Positions 43,944 through 57,250 are shown, counted from the stretch's first letter. The stretch: DNA of 64,000 nucleotides from Datisca glomerata (GCA_003255025.1 QANY01009037.1:75871-139870), one strand, 5' to 3'. The notes: generated by a model not told the origin, from the letters alone. Numbers and translations are program-made.

Positions 43944-45084
43944 AGAACTCCGAAGCAGTTAAGATTACATTACCAGAGTTGTCCCTTACAATGCAGCCGA
44001 AACTTGAATAGGAAGAAGAAACAAATGCATCAATGTTAAGCTTCAATTTTCCAACAGGTGGGGGAGTCTATACTTGGGGTCTTAGAGGTGGAGGAGTTAT
44101 CAGGTGGGAAAGGGAAGAGTTGTGTTGAGATGATGTCCATGATGCAAGGAATTTGAAGCTGTAATGTAGATGTCTTCTCCTGAATAAAATTTTCCTCCAT
44201 ATAAAGCACAATTTCTTGAGAACCAAATATACCAACATGTCACACTGCTTTTGCTTGGAGTATTTTCGGAACATCGGAGAAATACCCATTGTTTTCTAAT
44301 AATTTAGATATACAATTAATAAAAGACCAATCATCGTAAGCCCAGGCAAATAGAGAATATTTGCAAGTAAAGAGTGGACTACTTTGTGGTAGAAAAAGCA
44401 TATTGGATTTTAAATGCAGGTCGTGGTTCTTAAGGTTTAGCTGAGTAGGTAAAAAAAATTTAGAGGCTTTCTAGATAAATTTTTTTACATTTTGTTCGGT
44501 AATTTGAGAGTTCATAAGTTCTTCCACCAAGTAGTGAGACCCGAGGGGGAAGAGGGGCCAACAACATTGTATGAAGATTGGTCTAAATGGTAAACACTTT
44601 TTACAGAAAAGAGATCGCTTTTATGTAATGCCATAAGAGAGTCTTCACATGCACCAGGACTAAGGCCAATGGACAGATATACATTAACATCTTCTTCCAA
44701 AAAAGAAAAGCTTGTGTTTATGAATATTCCATTGTCCATTTGTAATGAAATCAACTACTAAGGATAGAGTTCCTTGAGTGGGGGATGGGCTAACCGGTTT
44801 AAAGGATGAAGCTCTAAGAATCCACGGTTCAACCCATGCTTTGACAGAGAGCCCGTTCATAATTCTCTAGCGACGAACCTTAATTAGGAGATCACGACCC
44901 CAAAGTATGTATTTTCAAGTGACTGATGCAGCGTAATTTGGTGAAGCTTCCATTAGAGAAGTTGATGGGAATTTTGACCCTTAAAGATACTGCCAATGAG
45001 TGAATGGGGATTGGAGAGAATTCTCCAAGCCTGTTTAGCTACAGGGCTTTAAGACTGTGAAAACCCAAACCTCCATTAATTTTA
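43944..45084 (-). pseudogene. LINE-B: C-terminal half with zinc-finger and RNase H region
   Basis: On the minus strand, NGGLGFHSLKAL just before the MULE continues the RT C-terminal region begun at 46.9 kb. Downstream are pieces of the zinc-binding region and, at 44,060-43,944, LNIDAFVSSSYSSFGCIVRD then NSGNVILTASEF, an RNase H (RVT_3) start with the conserved D-(G/A) and V-R-D-x-x-G. The domain is cut off by the LTR at 43,943. Stops are frequent. Confidence 0.8.
45076..45084. repeat. MULE target site duplication, left
   Basis: TTAATTTTA, paired with TTAATTTTG at 46,861-46,869 (8 of 9 identical); 9 bp is the Mutator size. Confidence 0.8.
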
Positions 45085-46860
45085 GGGAAAATTAGGTAAT
45101 TAAACTAGTTTAAGTTTTACTTTTGTTTAATCTCATTTATTTTGTTATTTTACAGATTGGCCAATTTTGAGAAAAGGTAAAATAGTTAGTCAAAATTCTC
45201 TATCATTTTACTCACATTCCCTTATTATAATTGATTTTTTCTTTTAGGTTTTATCTTTTCTTCTTCTTCTTTCTTTCCATAGCTCTTTCACACCTTGCAG
45301 ACGATACGCCAATTGTATTGCAGATTTTGAGTTTCTCTGATTTTAGTTCTTTTGTCTTATTCTCCAATTCATTAGTTCTAAAAGATGTGTATCATAAATA
45401 GCAGAGTTTTTTTCTTGATTTGGTGCTCTTCACGGCAATATGGTGCTGAATTTACGATTATATTTTGAGCAAATTTATTAACAATTTTCTATACCATATT
45501 ATTTCAGAATTGATCAATAATCGAAATCAAGTACATTAAATTTTAAGGATTTTAAGTTCCATTTACATTTTCTATAATTTTCTGCTATATGCACTGATAA
45601 GAGTATACATTTTTATTTTCTGTAGATTTTATGTGTATACCGCAGTTTTCTGCATATTTTTGTAATTAATGTCACATAATATATAACTATATACTATATG
45701 CATATAATTATTTATTTTTACATACTGATAGTATATATTCAAGTACACATAATATATTATTATATACATCATGTAACAACTTTTTATTATAAATATGTAC
45801 TCATAATATATTATTATATAGTGATAGTATATATTTATGATAGATATTATTGATATGATGATAGATAGTAAACTTATGATGATATATATGAATTTTGTAA
45901 TGAATTAGATTGTTTTATGATAGACGTATATTTTGAAATGATTTTAAGGAATGATACTGATTTTATGATGATGTGTTTAATATTTCATAAATATTTTTCA
46001 AGTGATGGGTATTTGATTATATACAACAAACATAAATATATATTGCATTTAACTTTGAATACCTTATTTTATGATTAAATGATGGATTGAAATGATTTGA
46101 GAATTTACATTAACTTTATAATGATGGAATAAAACTTTATCTTTTTGAAATGTGTGATCTTTATGATATTGGAATCGTGGTTTCTACCTGCATCATAAAG
46201 ATGAACTATAAATGATTAACTATCTTGTATTTAAGAATAAAAATATAATAATAACAAACAATAAGTTACACTAACATACAAAATAATATCTTAAATACGA
46301 TATATCTGCAGAATATGAAAAATACACTGTTTTGCCTTCAGAAAATAGAGTAAAATAGAGGGACAAACTGCTAACTCGCAAAAAAGATATATTAAGTTAG
46401 TTTCATGAAAAAAAACTCGAAAAAACTCATAATAATGACAAATATCAGAAAACTCAGGCATGAACTGATTAAGCCTAAATAGCAAGTACAAAAAATTTAC
46501 CTATAATATAATGTTATATAAGAAAACGAAAACTAAATTTTTTTCCTGAACGTTTCGTTGTTAGATGTAGATTCGCGTTGATTTAATGCGATTTAATTTT
46601 GCGATGAAGATTTTAAAGATTTTCTCTTAGATTTTGAAGCGTCGCCACGTCAGAGAATTTAGGGCTAAGGTTTTGGTTCTTAGCTGCAATGAGACGTGAG
46701 GGAGGCATGGTTTCCTTTTATTAGTAAGGGCAATTTCGACAGTTCATTATTATTATTTGGTTTTCACGTTGGGCTTCTAGTAAATTCAGTCATTTGTGTA
46801 ATTTATGAATTTTTTTAACTTACTTATTTTTTTATAATGGGCTAGTTCTCTAATTGAGCC
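45085..46860. mobile_element. Non-autonomous MULE (1776 bp) inserted in LINE-B
   Basis: The left end is GGGAAAATTAGGTAATTAAA and the right end, on the other strand, GGCTCAATTAGAGAACTAG: imperfect inverted repeats of Mutator type. 9-bp flanking duplications differ by one base. The LINE reading frame (SSKI / NGGLGF) runs straight across once the element and one duplication copy are ignored, which proves insertion. The interior is AT-rich with TATATTATTATATA palindromes at 45,680-45,900 and no transposase (MuDR/MURA) motif. Confidence 0.8.
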
Positions 46861-46869
46861 TTAATTTTG
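46861..46869. repeat. MULE target site duplication, right
   Basis: TTAATTTTG, partner of TTAATTTTA at 45,076-45,084. Confidence 0.8.
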
Positions 46870-49000
46870 GAGCTGCAAAGCGAATTCCATTTGGCCAAGT
46901 GCATTTTGTTACCCTCAACTGTGAAGTCCCACCAATATCTAGCAAATAAAGATTCTAGCTCTCGGTATAGAGTGCTTGTAATTCTAAAAACTTGCATAGC
47001 ATAGATTGGGAGGGCTTGTCCAACGGCTTTTATGAGTATTTCTTTCCCTCCAGCTGAAAATTGCTTCTCGTTCAACTTATTAAGAAGGTTCCAAACATTG
47101 TCTTTGAGGTACCAGAAAGCCTCTTTTTTCCTTCTACTAAGGATTGTTGAAGCACAAATATTTCCCTTGAAACGGGCAAGTAAGGACCCTCAAAATAGAA
47201 GCTACTTTATTAGACATTGCATGGTCTGCATGAGGACTAAAGGCTATAGTTGACTTCTTAAAGTTTATGCTTTGGCCCGAGGCAGAAGTATAGACTTCCA
47301 ATGTGATTGAAGGAGTCCACGCTTCATGCTTGTTCTTGAGGAAGATGAGACAATCGCCTGCTAAGAAGAGGTACACTTTGGGACTGTACCTATTAACAAT
47401 GAAACCACTAAAAGTACCTGAGAAAATAGCCTTCTTAAGATGGGAAAGCCCACGAGCACATATGATAAAGAGAAAATGAGAGAGCGGGTCACCTTGACGA
47501 AGGCCGCGAGTAGGAGAGATGGATCCATGTGTTTGTACATTAATCAAAACCAAAAAGGACACTGAAGCAACACATCTCATAATTAGTGCAATCCATTTCG
47601 GACCCAAACCCATTTTGTCCTTGACCTTTTCTAGGAAAGCCGATTCCATATGGTCAAAAGCTTTTCTATTTGTTTAGAGAGTGGATAACTTCGTAGGCAA
47701 TAAGAATGTTGTCTGTGATCCACCCACCCTTAACAAAGCCACTATGTTCATCTGATATAATGAGGGGAAGCCACGGTTTGAGATGGTTTGTTATGGCTTT
47801 TGACACTAATTTATATAGGATATTGCAGAGGCTTATGGGCCTCAAGTCAGAGGGAGATCTCGGGTTATATTTTTTAGGAATTAAGACTATTGAGGTTCGA
47901 TTAATATGAGAGAGGTCATCCCCATTGTTGAGATAGTTTAAGCAAAATACAGAGACGTCCTTACCTACAATGGGCAGGATATCCTTTAGGGCCAGGACTT
48001 CTAAATTGATGCATGGGGCCGAGAGCTTCCTTGATATCATCATATGTGAAAGGCCTGGACAAATCCGCATTCATCTCCCGTGAGACTAAATGTGGGACAC
48101 CATCACGACCTTGGGAAATATGATGGTTATTAGGATGGGAGGTTGAGAAAAGATGGCTGAAATGGGTTATGAATATCGAAGCAATCTCATCTGTATTTTC
48201 CTTCCATTCATTGTTCTCATTCAGTATGCCATCAATTGTGATTCTTTTCTTCCTTGAAGTGTCCCGAGAGTGAAAATATTTAGTATTCTTGTCCCCATCC
48301 ATTAGCCAACTAGTTTTCGCCTTTTGCATTCAATAAGTTTCCTCCCGAAGAAGTAAGCTTTCAAGCTCCAAGTGAATTTTATAGATGGACTTGAGAGAAC
48401 AGAGGTTTGTGAAGTCTTCATAGGCTGAGTCTAAGGCCTTTTGACAGGTTTTAATCTTCTAGGAGAGGACCAAATTTCTGTTTACTCAAAATTATGAGAG
48501 AACGAGAACATTGCCCAAGCTTTCTCAATAAAGGGGTATTCTGGTTTTCTACTACAATCTAGTTTTCCTTGATAATGTATTGGAATTCATCTGTATTAGA
48601 CCACATCGCTTCAAATTTGAGGTGTTTGGAGTTAGACAACCACTGATTGCGGGAAGAAGGGGAAAATTATAGAGGGATGGGCCTGTGGTCTGAGGAAAGA
48701 AATTCATGAGTGGGTAATGCGTGCATTAGGAAAACTGATCAACCAATCTTCTGAAGTCATGGCACGGTCTAAGATTTCAGCAATAAGATTGTATCCTTCT
48801 CTATTGTTGGTCCAAGTGAATTTGGGACCTTTAAATTGAATCTCCATTAAACCTCATATTTCTAGACATTTTCTAAAATCTGAAATTTTCTTGCTTGGTC
48901 TAGAAAGACCACATTCTTTTGCATAATCTGGCTCAAAGTATCCGAAGAGAGTGAGAAGATGAGCTTTGGGGAGAGTGGGAGGAATAACTTCACTTGATCC
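46861..49000 (-). pseudogene. LINE-B: endonuclease C-term and reverse transcriptase
   Basis: Reading leftward from 49,000: the end of the APE-type endonuclease (FKGPKFTWTNNREGYN, then SSDHRPI near 48,690), a linker with KTSWLMDGDKNTKYFHSRDT (48,329-47,961), RT with DLRPISLCNILYKLVSKAI and SGFVKGGWITDNILIAYEV (48,070-47,666), RQGDPLSHFLF, and LAGDCLIFLKN, where the catalytic F-A-D-D has become L-A-G-D (47,649-47,137). Then KQFSAGGKEILIKAVGQALP (47,075-46,842). Frames are split but long, so this LINE is younger than LINE-A. The 5' end is truncated in the endonuclease at about 49,000, as is usual for LINE insertions. Confidence 0.9.
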
Positions 49001-49004
49001 AAGT

Positions 49005-49749
49005 GCCCATTTGATGCATTATTTATACGTAGTATTTTCCATCTAATAAACTACACGTGTTTTATACAAATTGTATGAAATATATAAATTTGTAAACATT
49101 TCAGTTGTATTTGGAATTGGACACATCAAAAGTAATATAAGCGTATTCTACATGTATAATATGCATAATTACTAACTCTACCATTCCATTTCTTTTTTCT
49201 CTCTCGCCTCATCTCATTCTCATTTCCTAAGACGTCTTCTTAAACTTCCACCCTTCTGCCTAACTGACTAGCCAATCGCAAATATGGAGAAAGACAAAAT
49301 TCAATTTTTCAAGAAAATGCCACAGTGCGCAGTTCTCTTCACACAAAAGATATAAAACAGTTAAGTTAACCAAATACCCACGTGAGTGATAAGTAAATAA
49401 GAGAAATTGCTTCACGGGTTTGGAGTATTGGGGATGGTTTGGGAGTACTAGGGAATATGGATGTGAAAAAGAACCGCCAAACCAAACAAATTGAACTGAA
49501 TCAAGCTGGACAAAATCAATTATTTAGTTTTTAAAGTTCAGTTAGATTTATGTAAACCTAAAACTAAATACAGAACATTATTCGGTAAGTATACTTCGAG
49601 AATTAAATTATCAAACATTCAGTAAAAATCGTTCAATAATTTACAATGTGTAAAAAGTTGGATACGGGAATTAAACGGATATTATATATTTTCAATTATA
49701 AAATACAGTATTAAAATCCGGGTACAAAATTTACAATTTTATAACAATA
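49005..49749. other. Unassigned AT-rich sequence
   Basis: No gene or repeat recognised. Confidence 0.4.
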
Positions 49750-49790
49750 CTAGGTGAGGGCACGTGCGTTGCACATGCATGTAGTCATGT
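49750..49790 (-). mobile_element. Helitron-type 3' terminus (minus)
   Basis: On the minus strand: a short stem GTGC-AAC-GCAC within TGCATGTGCAACGCACGTGC, seven bases, then CTAG followed by T. A hairpin about 10 bases before CTAG, inserted before T, is the Helitron 3' signature. The body would extend rightward in the window. The 5' TC end was not located. Confidence 0.5.
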
Positions 49791-52700
49791 AATTTTTCTA
49801 TTTGAAAATTAATCATGATGTCAAATTTTCAACGAAATATTAGACATAAATCCATTATGTGTTAAAAGGTAAAAAAAAATAAGACAACAAAAAAATAAAG
49901 TAAATCAGACATAAGCAGAGAGTGGATTGAACACACTTTATTAACAACTTATGTAATATATATTTCATAATATTTACAAATATTGTACAATAACAAGATC
50001 TATAAATAGGGTGAAACTTCACAAAAGCTAACAAAGATTTTAGATGAGGTCAACAAATTTTATACCTTGTCATTTCCATCTTGGTCGAGCTCTGTGTTCA
50101 GGATTTAACCACAGGAGAACAGACTATCTCATGTCTCCCTCCTCATCTTTTAAGCCTTTCCATTTCCCAAATGCCTCACTTTCTAGATAAGAGATGTTCC
50201 CCTTGGCCGCAACTCCTCATCTAAAAACTCTGCTAGCTCTTTGTGAAGTTTCACCGTATTTGAACCTTTAGTTTTAGCATGCATTATCAACGGGCGCAAC
50301 CCTCTGTATCAGTCATGGAACCTGGATCACAAGCCAAGCTGGTAATTATAGACATATATAGACATACATAATGAGAGTTAAGAAATAATTACTAATAATT
50401 CTATGTAGGTCATATAAACAAAACTTATAAAAGCACATATGTTTTGTAATATTTATATATAATGAGTGTTATTTATTTATATTGAGATGAACAATTTATA
50501 TAGATGTTGGTCAAGGACAAACAATTTTATCTTACAAAAAGTACCAGAAAAATATTTATCTTACTAAGCATTTTACTAAAAGTCATAAAATATTTTACAT
50601 AGATGTCGGTCAAGGACAAGCAATTTTATCTTACAAAAAGTACTAGAAAAATATTTATTTCACAAAGCATTTTACTAAAAGTCATAAAATATTAAGAAGT
50701 AATATCTTCCTCTATTTTATTTGTAAGTTATGCGATGTCATCCCACCCACAGTTGGATGTAGGCCACGTAGTAAATGGAGGAGGGTTATATCGTAGCCAA
50801 ATGCTTTTGTACAGCTTCCAGAGGTAGATTCTTCCCACACATTGTTTGGACTAGTGGGCTTTGACTTCCATCTAATTGGTGAAATGTCTGGAGCTTTTGG
50901 TTTTCATATTTGTTTATGTTTCTTTGATGATTCTCTCCTATTCATTTTGTATCTCTGTTAAGATCTTTTTGTAGTTGTCTCTTTTGATTTTTTCTCTCAT
51001 ACATGTGCCTTTGAAACTTAGAAATCAAAGATAAAAATTATATTCATTATACAAAATATGACCGAAGTGTAAGATGCTAAGAGTAGTTGACACTTTGCAT
51101 GTAGGTCCTGACACACAATAATCAAAATCTACTGAAAAAATTAAGAGGTTCATAATATTCATATAACAAACCACTAACAAAAATTCAATGGCTAAATTCA
51201 CTCAATCCAACGTTGAAATTCAGCAAAATTGGACCACTGCGGACTTATACAAACGTGACCAAACCTCCAAACTTGAAAATCAAATGAAAACAAAGAAACA
51301 AAGATTCAATAATTCATTCACATGAAGTACATAAAACCATGAATTGTAAATATAGAGTCAATCTTCAGAGCCAAACCTACATATAAGGTGCTAACGCGTA
51401 GAAGAAAAAAAACAAATACCAAGACTAAAAAAACCCTGATCATATATTGAACACTGAAAAAATTAACATACTATTAAACCAAAAGTAAGTAATTACAAAA
51501 TCCGGATGAACATACCTAAAGAGAAAAAACAGATAAACTACTTCAAAAATCATATAAATATCAAACTTCAAAAATCATATAAATATCAAATTATCACTTG
51601 TCACTCAAAAAATTCTAACCAACCTTACAAACAAAAAATAATCAATCACAAAAGTTATATGAGCAAACAGAACACCTCAAAGTTCAATAAATTCTTAAAA
51701 ATAAAAGAAACATATAAAATCCATAAGACAACATAAATCAAATTTTAATATTAAAAATTAACAAAATAGAATCATTAAATAACAACAACTCAAATTTTTT
51801 TCACCCACTTTCGCAACAGAAAACTAAGCAAATACAAAGCATATGGTGGAGAATTTTTAAATGTCAGTAACAACTAAATCTAATTTATACACAAACAAAC
51901 AAAAAATAAAAGATAATGTTCGACATATCATGACCAATTCGAATAAAAACAAACACAACCGATTATGAAAGAGAGAAAAATTCAATAAGAAGACAAAAAC
52001 ATGTCATAATGAAAATGAGCCTGTATTTAAAATGTTATCTACCAATATACACTTAAAGAAAAGTTGTAGTATTTATTCCCCACATTCAAGAGGCACCTTT
52101 AAAAATTTCCTTTTGAGAAATCAAGGTCACAAGGAAGAAAGTAACATATAAATCTAGATGTCTTCTACATAGGAAGTACTCTTCCACAACACATTATTAT
52201 GCATACGCACGATGCCAGCTACAATTGTATGACATAAAAAAATATATGAACATTGGAAGCAGAGAAACTTCACAAGCTAGTCAACCTACAAAGACCCCAT
52301 AATATAAGTATTTAACCTAATAAAAGAACCCACGACCATCAAAGTAGGAGATCACTGAAAAGCTTCTCCTTTTAGTCTATCGTCAACGTCATTTATTTGG
52401 ATTAACACTTCATAACACAGAATTACAAAGGTAATTAAGACCGAGACACCAAAAGTCTCGGATAGAGTACTAGTTTCTGCATATGTAAAATTCACATCAT
52501 TATAAGATTGCCTAATGTTGAGCTTAAAATAAGATAGGAACAATGGTAGCTTTTCAAACTCAATTACAGAGAAATCATGGAATTACAAAAATAAAACAAT
52601 CATTAAAATGTACAAGAGTATTAATCTATAAAGTTATTACTTCATACATAAAATTGAATATTCACACAGTTCTGCAAATACATGGGATTCAAATAAGAAA

Positions 52701-53615
52701 GTATGAGTAGAAAATTATTTTATTCTTCAAGTTTTATAGTTTGCAAATGAGTTTGCAAACTAAAATGAAAAAGAAGTACTGAAATTATCCAAGCTTGAAA
52801 TACACAGTAACCATCACTGCTCCGTATTCTCTACATCCAACTTACACATTACACTTCCATCAAGTTATAATACCTTTCTAAAGTCAATAACCTATGACAC
52901 GTCATTAGACATTTTGTCATAGAAATTTTTACTCTTTGCTACAGAGAAGCATACAATCAGAAAACTAATACACCAATTTGAGTAAGTAAGCAAACCAATA
53001 AGGATTGAAAGCAAAAAAATCCACTTTCATATAGAAAGTAACTAACTTTGATAGAATTCTCATATTAAAGACAGTGAACTCTCAATTGAATGAATCATTG
53101 TATCCTCTAAACGTTTTTGCATTTAGAATATCAAGAACTATTTTTGTCATTTTTAAATTAAGTGTATTTTGTTTGCGTTTTATGAATCTTAAAAAATAGT
53201 CTTCACATGGAGTGGACCTTTGTCTATGCCTTAAGCATAGAGTATGAACACTATTCCTGAAATTATAAAAAGTCAAAATAAAATTTTGTTCACATGATTT
53301 GAACAACATAAATACATGCATTAAATTTAAAAGGATGATTTATTTTAAATTAAATTTATGTGCGATTTAGTAATAGTAATAAACTTAAATGCATTTTACT
53401 TATATATTTTAGGACTAATATGCATATAATTGAAGCTCAATGTGTATATCAAGTTATTAATATGACTTATGTCTTACTAAGTGCTTATCTTGTAAGAGGA
53501 TTTTCTCTTACTTTGTCATTCAAAGAAGCAGCTTTTCATCGAGTTATTTTGTGTTACAATAATCAGTAAATAGTTAAGCTACCTCTAAAATTCTAAGGAG
53601 AAATGCCAACTTAAT
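49791..53615 (-). other. Helitron-like body or intergenic sequence, mostly unassigned
   Basis: GC-richer islands at 50,050-50,340 (minus-strand frame VKLHKELAEFLDEELRPRGT) and 50,710-50,930 look like exon fragments of host genes, but I cannot name them. A 99-bp tandem duplication lies at 50,502-50,690 (AGATGTTGGTCAAGGACAA / AGATGTCGGTCAAGGACAA). The remainder is AT-rich with no known domain. Confidence 0.3.
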
Positions 53616-53619
53616 CTTC

Positions 53620-55170
53620 TAATTTCTTTTTCTTGGCTTATGGTCTTCCATGCTTTGCATTTCCTTTTCATCAAAGTTGCTAAAAAACTTAAATGTTTTG
53701 TCACAACAAATTCCTGTAATGTTTGCACATTTCCTTCTTGTTGCTCTGAAAAAATAAAGATAAGTTACATTGCCCTCATAAAAATAGAATTGAAAAATCA
53801 TTCAGATATACAAAATTAATTTGAATTCATTAATAATACCATTAAAGGACTCTCTGCATATTCTATCACAATGTATCCAATCAAACACTCTGCAGCATCA
53901 AACATTATTATATATACTTATTGAATGTCATCTGAAACGATAAGTCTTAATAAATATTTTCTAATAAAAGAGATATCTTCTTTTTCACCCTTGGTACATG
54001 TGACCGTCTTTTTATCTTCTTGTGGAAAAACTCTTGCATTGCATTCGTAGCATATTTCATACCATGGATTAGCTTTGTTTTGAATCTTAATAATTTTTCC
54101 TATAAATGCACAATAGAGTTTAGTAACATTGTCAGTTACTATGTCATTTAGTGTCACTAATATTGCATCTGTCATCCTTTTTGTGGGATCCCAAAACTTA
54201 TGCATTCCACCATCCAAGAACTTTTCGATGCTGAAAAGGAAATATTGATTAGTAATATTAAAAGCCAAGTAATGCTTTCAACGTTAAATATCAGAAAAAT
54301 GAAAAAATTATTTTAACATGCTTATAATAGTTTTAGCCTCTTCTATATTTGGATTTATTTTAATGACACTGATATTTTTTGTAGACAGACTCAGCTCATC
54401 TAATAAATCAGAGTGTAACAAAGTCAAATTATCATATTAATATTAATAATAATTATATTAAATAAAATTAATTTATGATGATTCTTCAATTTAATATTCC
54501 TCTATGGCATGAATAAAGTTACCTTCATAGTTGTTTGCCCTCACATTCAAAGTAACTAAAATTGGTTTTTGAGCGACACTATCTTCTAATTTCCCCTCAT
54601 TTTCTGCCAAATCTCCCCATAAAGCCAACTTAGTTGTATTTGAACTGAAAAAGATAACATTGATAATAACTACATTAAGAAGAAATGCAAGTAAGTTGTA
54701 CGTAACATTTATTTGTTGGAATTGTTACCTTTCATCAAGAAGAACTATTTAACTTTGATAATCATTCCTATGACATCTGAAAACACAATTCGTTAGTTTC
54801 TGAAATTGGGAGTTATTGTGTGTGTGTGTATATATATATACACTTTGATGATGTAATTACAAATGTTAGGAAGTACCTATAACATCATCTTCATCAATGA
54901 ATTTGGAAACATCATTGAATTTTGCGAACTTCTTTGATAGTCTGATGCATAGATGTTCAGTTCTTCTACCTCGCCACTACGAATGACTGCTCAATTTCGT
55001 CATTAACATTTTAATATTTTTCATTAACATGCCTGACATTTTCATTCCTAATAATGTATGATTTTCCTCTTTCAATTGTATCGTCAAATTTTGAGATTGC
55101 GTCGTAATACAACGTTGCTCGAATTTTATTTCCTTGAGAGAAGACAAACCGAGTTGTTTCACGTAGTCTA
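53620..55170 (-). pseudogene. RPA1-like (replication protein A large subunit) gene, Helitron type, broken
   Basis: Minus-strand exons in order: KKFAKFNDVSKFIDEDDVIG (about 54,935-54,875); DVIGMIIKVK then an in-frame stop (54,780-54,733); TKLALWGDLAENEGK plus PILVTLNVRANNYE after a TTTTCAG acceptor (54,637-54,524); STKNISVIKINPNIEEAKTI (54,390-54,310); and an open exon 54,268-53,918 with YCAFIGKIIKIQNKANPWYE and CYECNARVFPQ, the zinc-ribbon start of the C-terminal OB fold, then LLRLIVSDD. Further pieces end in a basic KPRKRN. These are DNA-binding OB folds B and C of RPA70, single-strand DNA binding. Plant Helitrons carry such RPA genes, and a Helitron-like 3' end lies downstream on the same strand. 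A host RPA1-like pseudogene is the alternative. Confidence 0.75.
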
Positions 55171-56430
55171 AATTTCATTATAAAGTGAACAGGGTTGTAG
55201 AATTTTATCTCTTTGTCTATTAGTATCTATCTCATTACATCTAGTTTTCTTGATGCTTTAGTATATGATTTGACGGAACTTTGCCTTCATTACAGGCAAA
55301 AACCAGTGTTCTAGTAATACAAATACAAAAGAAAAGAAATAGATCAGTAAGTATTGTCATACTATCAGTAAGTATTTAAAAAGTATAATCATACTATTAT
55401 ATTACTGTGGAGAAAAATGAAATGAAGAACTATTGTTACCTTTATAAACCACAAATATATGAGAAGATTGCATCTTTAGCACATGAATTTATAGTAGAAG
55501 ATTGTTACCTTTGAAATAAATAGATGAATTCAATGAACATGAACTTATAATTAATCCTAATATGAATTGTTGTAGTTATTTCTGAATATATTAGAAATCA
55601 TTCATTAAAAAGATAATCTAAGAATTAATAAATAATTAGAATTATAGATTATAGATATGAGTTGTGTGTTTTGTGTTTGAAATATAACTAATCTCACTTT
55701 ATGAATGTAAAGCAATTCTACAAGTGAATATATCTAAAAATTATATATTCATCCAAGAATTGATAGAGAAATCAAACAAAACAATTTTTACGTGATCCGG
55801 CAACTTGTGTCTACATCCATAGTCCAATGCTACTCTTTGAAGAATCCACTACAACGGTTTTCTTCATAAGTGGAGATCAAACTTTTACAACTAATAATTT
55901 TCAGAAATACTCATGCCTTTCATTGATTACTTCTACTAGCTACAATCACGTTTTCACCTATGTTTTGTGGATCAGGAGATTACGATCAAAACTCTGTCAA
56001 AGAGTAGATATATAAATTTTACTCTAACAGTAAGATGAAGACTTCTTCTCACAAATTGTAAGAATTTGATGCTCAATTTTTATCTTCAAAGCTCCAAAAG
56101 ACCCTTTTATCATTAGGTGATAAAAAATTACATTTTCTGAGATCTTACATTGGGGATCAGACAACTGCTGGCCACAATCAGACAGTCACTACTCCATCAG
56201 AGATTAAAAAGTAACCCTTTTTGGGTATTGCTGACCTTAGCATTTGACACTTGATGCACGCAATAGCAGTCGACCGTTTGTGATCAATGGTACCATTACC
56301 CATATTATCAATTGATATTCTTAACTATTTATTTTTTATCAAGGTAATCAAGTTAGTCAATTGGTTCACAATCAAATTTAGTTATACTTATTTTGTTGAT
56401 TTATTATAGTGTCAACACTAACACCGTACT
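55171..56430. other. Unassigned sequence, partly LTR-like
   Basis: The stretch around 55,780-55,830 (TTTTTACGTGATCCGGCAAC) and the end near GTGTCAACACTAACA (56,411) have the feel of a retrotransposon LTR, but no partner, primer site or boundary was found. Confidence 0.25.
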
Positions 56431-56437
56431 TGGGTAA

Positions 56438-56640
56438 ATGAAAATTGTTGCATTGGATTGGTTCAGGAGAAATAGTTGCTGAAGGACGTTGGTCATCGAA
56501 TGATTTTATACACATTGTTCATCATGTTCCCTTGGACCTAATACTATGAGAGTATGGGTGATATTGTGAAGAAACCCAAAGTTTTTTTATGGAGAACAAA
56601 TTCTTATATGAACCATATTGAATCATTTTTACATGTTTTA
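56438..56640 (+). pseudogene. CACTA (En/Spm) plant transposase-associated ORF2 fragment
   Basis: KLLHWIGSGEIVAEGRWSSN, HIVHHVPL, NTMRVWV and IVKKPKVFLWRT follow in order, across at least two frame breaks, the conserved C-terminal block of plant Ptta/En/Spm ORF2 proteins (typically E-G-R-W-S-S-x-D ... V-H-H-x-P-L-G ... R-V-W-V-D ... P-x-A-x-L-W-R). The rest of the protein was not found. It is on the opposite strand to the RPA-like gene. Confidence 0.75.
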
Positions 56641-57129
56641 GTACATTTTTTATTTGATGACCCAAATCAACTCATAATTTGAAGCTGTTAGGTTTAATGT
56701 AGACAACCTTTATTTGGATTATTAATGTTTTGTCATTTCGGCTCTTTGAGGGTGGGGTGGGTGTGTTAGGGAAGAGGTGGGATATTTACTATGGATACAT
56801 TAACATATTTCTCCACTATCACTTTAACGTTTTTATTCCATTGTACTTGCTTTGAAGTTGAATTCAACTAGGTAATTCATGCTAGTTCTCTTTTAAATGT
56901 AGGTGATACAATGACATGAGGCTATTCAATTGAGATTCATAGTTTGAAGATTTTGGTTTAAGGGATACTTTTGGTGAACTTTTGAGATTGAATATACATA
57001 TTTCCATCAAATCAAAATAGAAATAATATAAGCTATAAAGCATAACTTTTAACCTCCAATTATGTTATGCCACCTTCAATCTCTGTGGATATTTTGGAAT
57101 ACATAGCACGTATAAGGAGTAAAAAAAGA

Positions 57130-57250
57130 AAATACACACGTGCAATGCAAATGTAAACTTCATTTAAATATACTAGACTATACACACGTGAAATGCACGT
57201 GTAAACTTCATTTAAATATATTAGACGATACACATGTGCAATGCACGTAT
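57130..57250 (-). repeat. Three ~48.5-bp tandem units, each with a Helitron-like end hairpin
   Basis: ATACACACGTG.AATGCACGTG starts near 57,132, 57,181 and 57,229. On the minus strand each gives ACACGTGCATTTCACGTGT-like palindromes followed 7 bases later by CTAG|T (57,176-57,173) or a mutated CTAA. This is the layout of a Helitron 3' end, repeated in tandem. Confidence 0.5.

Noticed and set aside
51506..51736. 76-codon Lys/Asn-rich frame
   Set aside because: AT-rich low complexity with a local CAAAAATCATATAAATATCAAA duplication; no domain.
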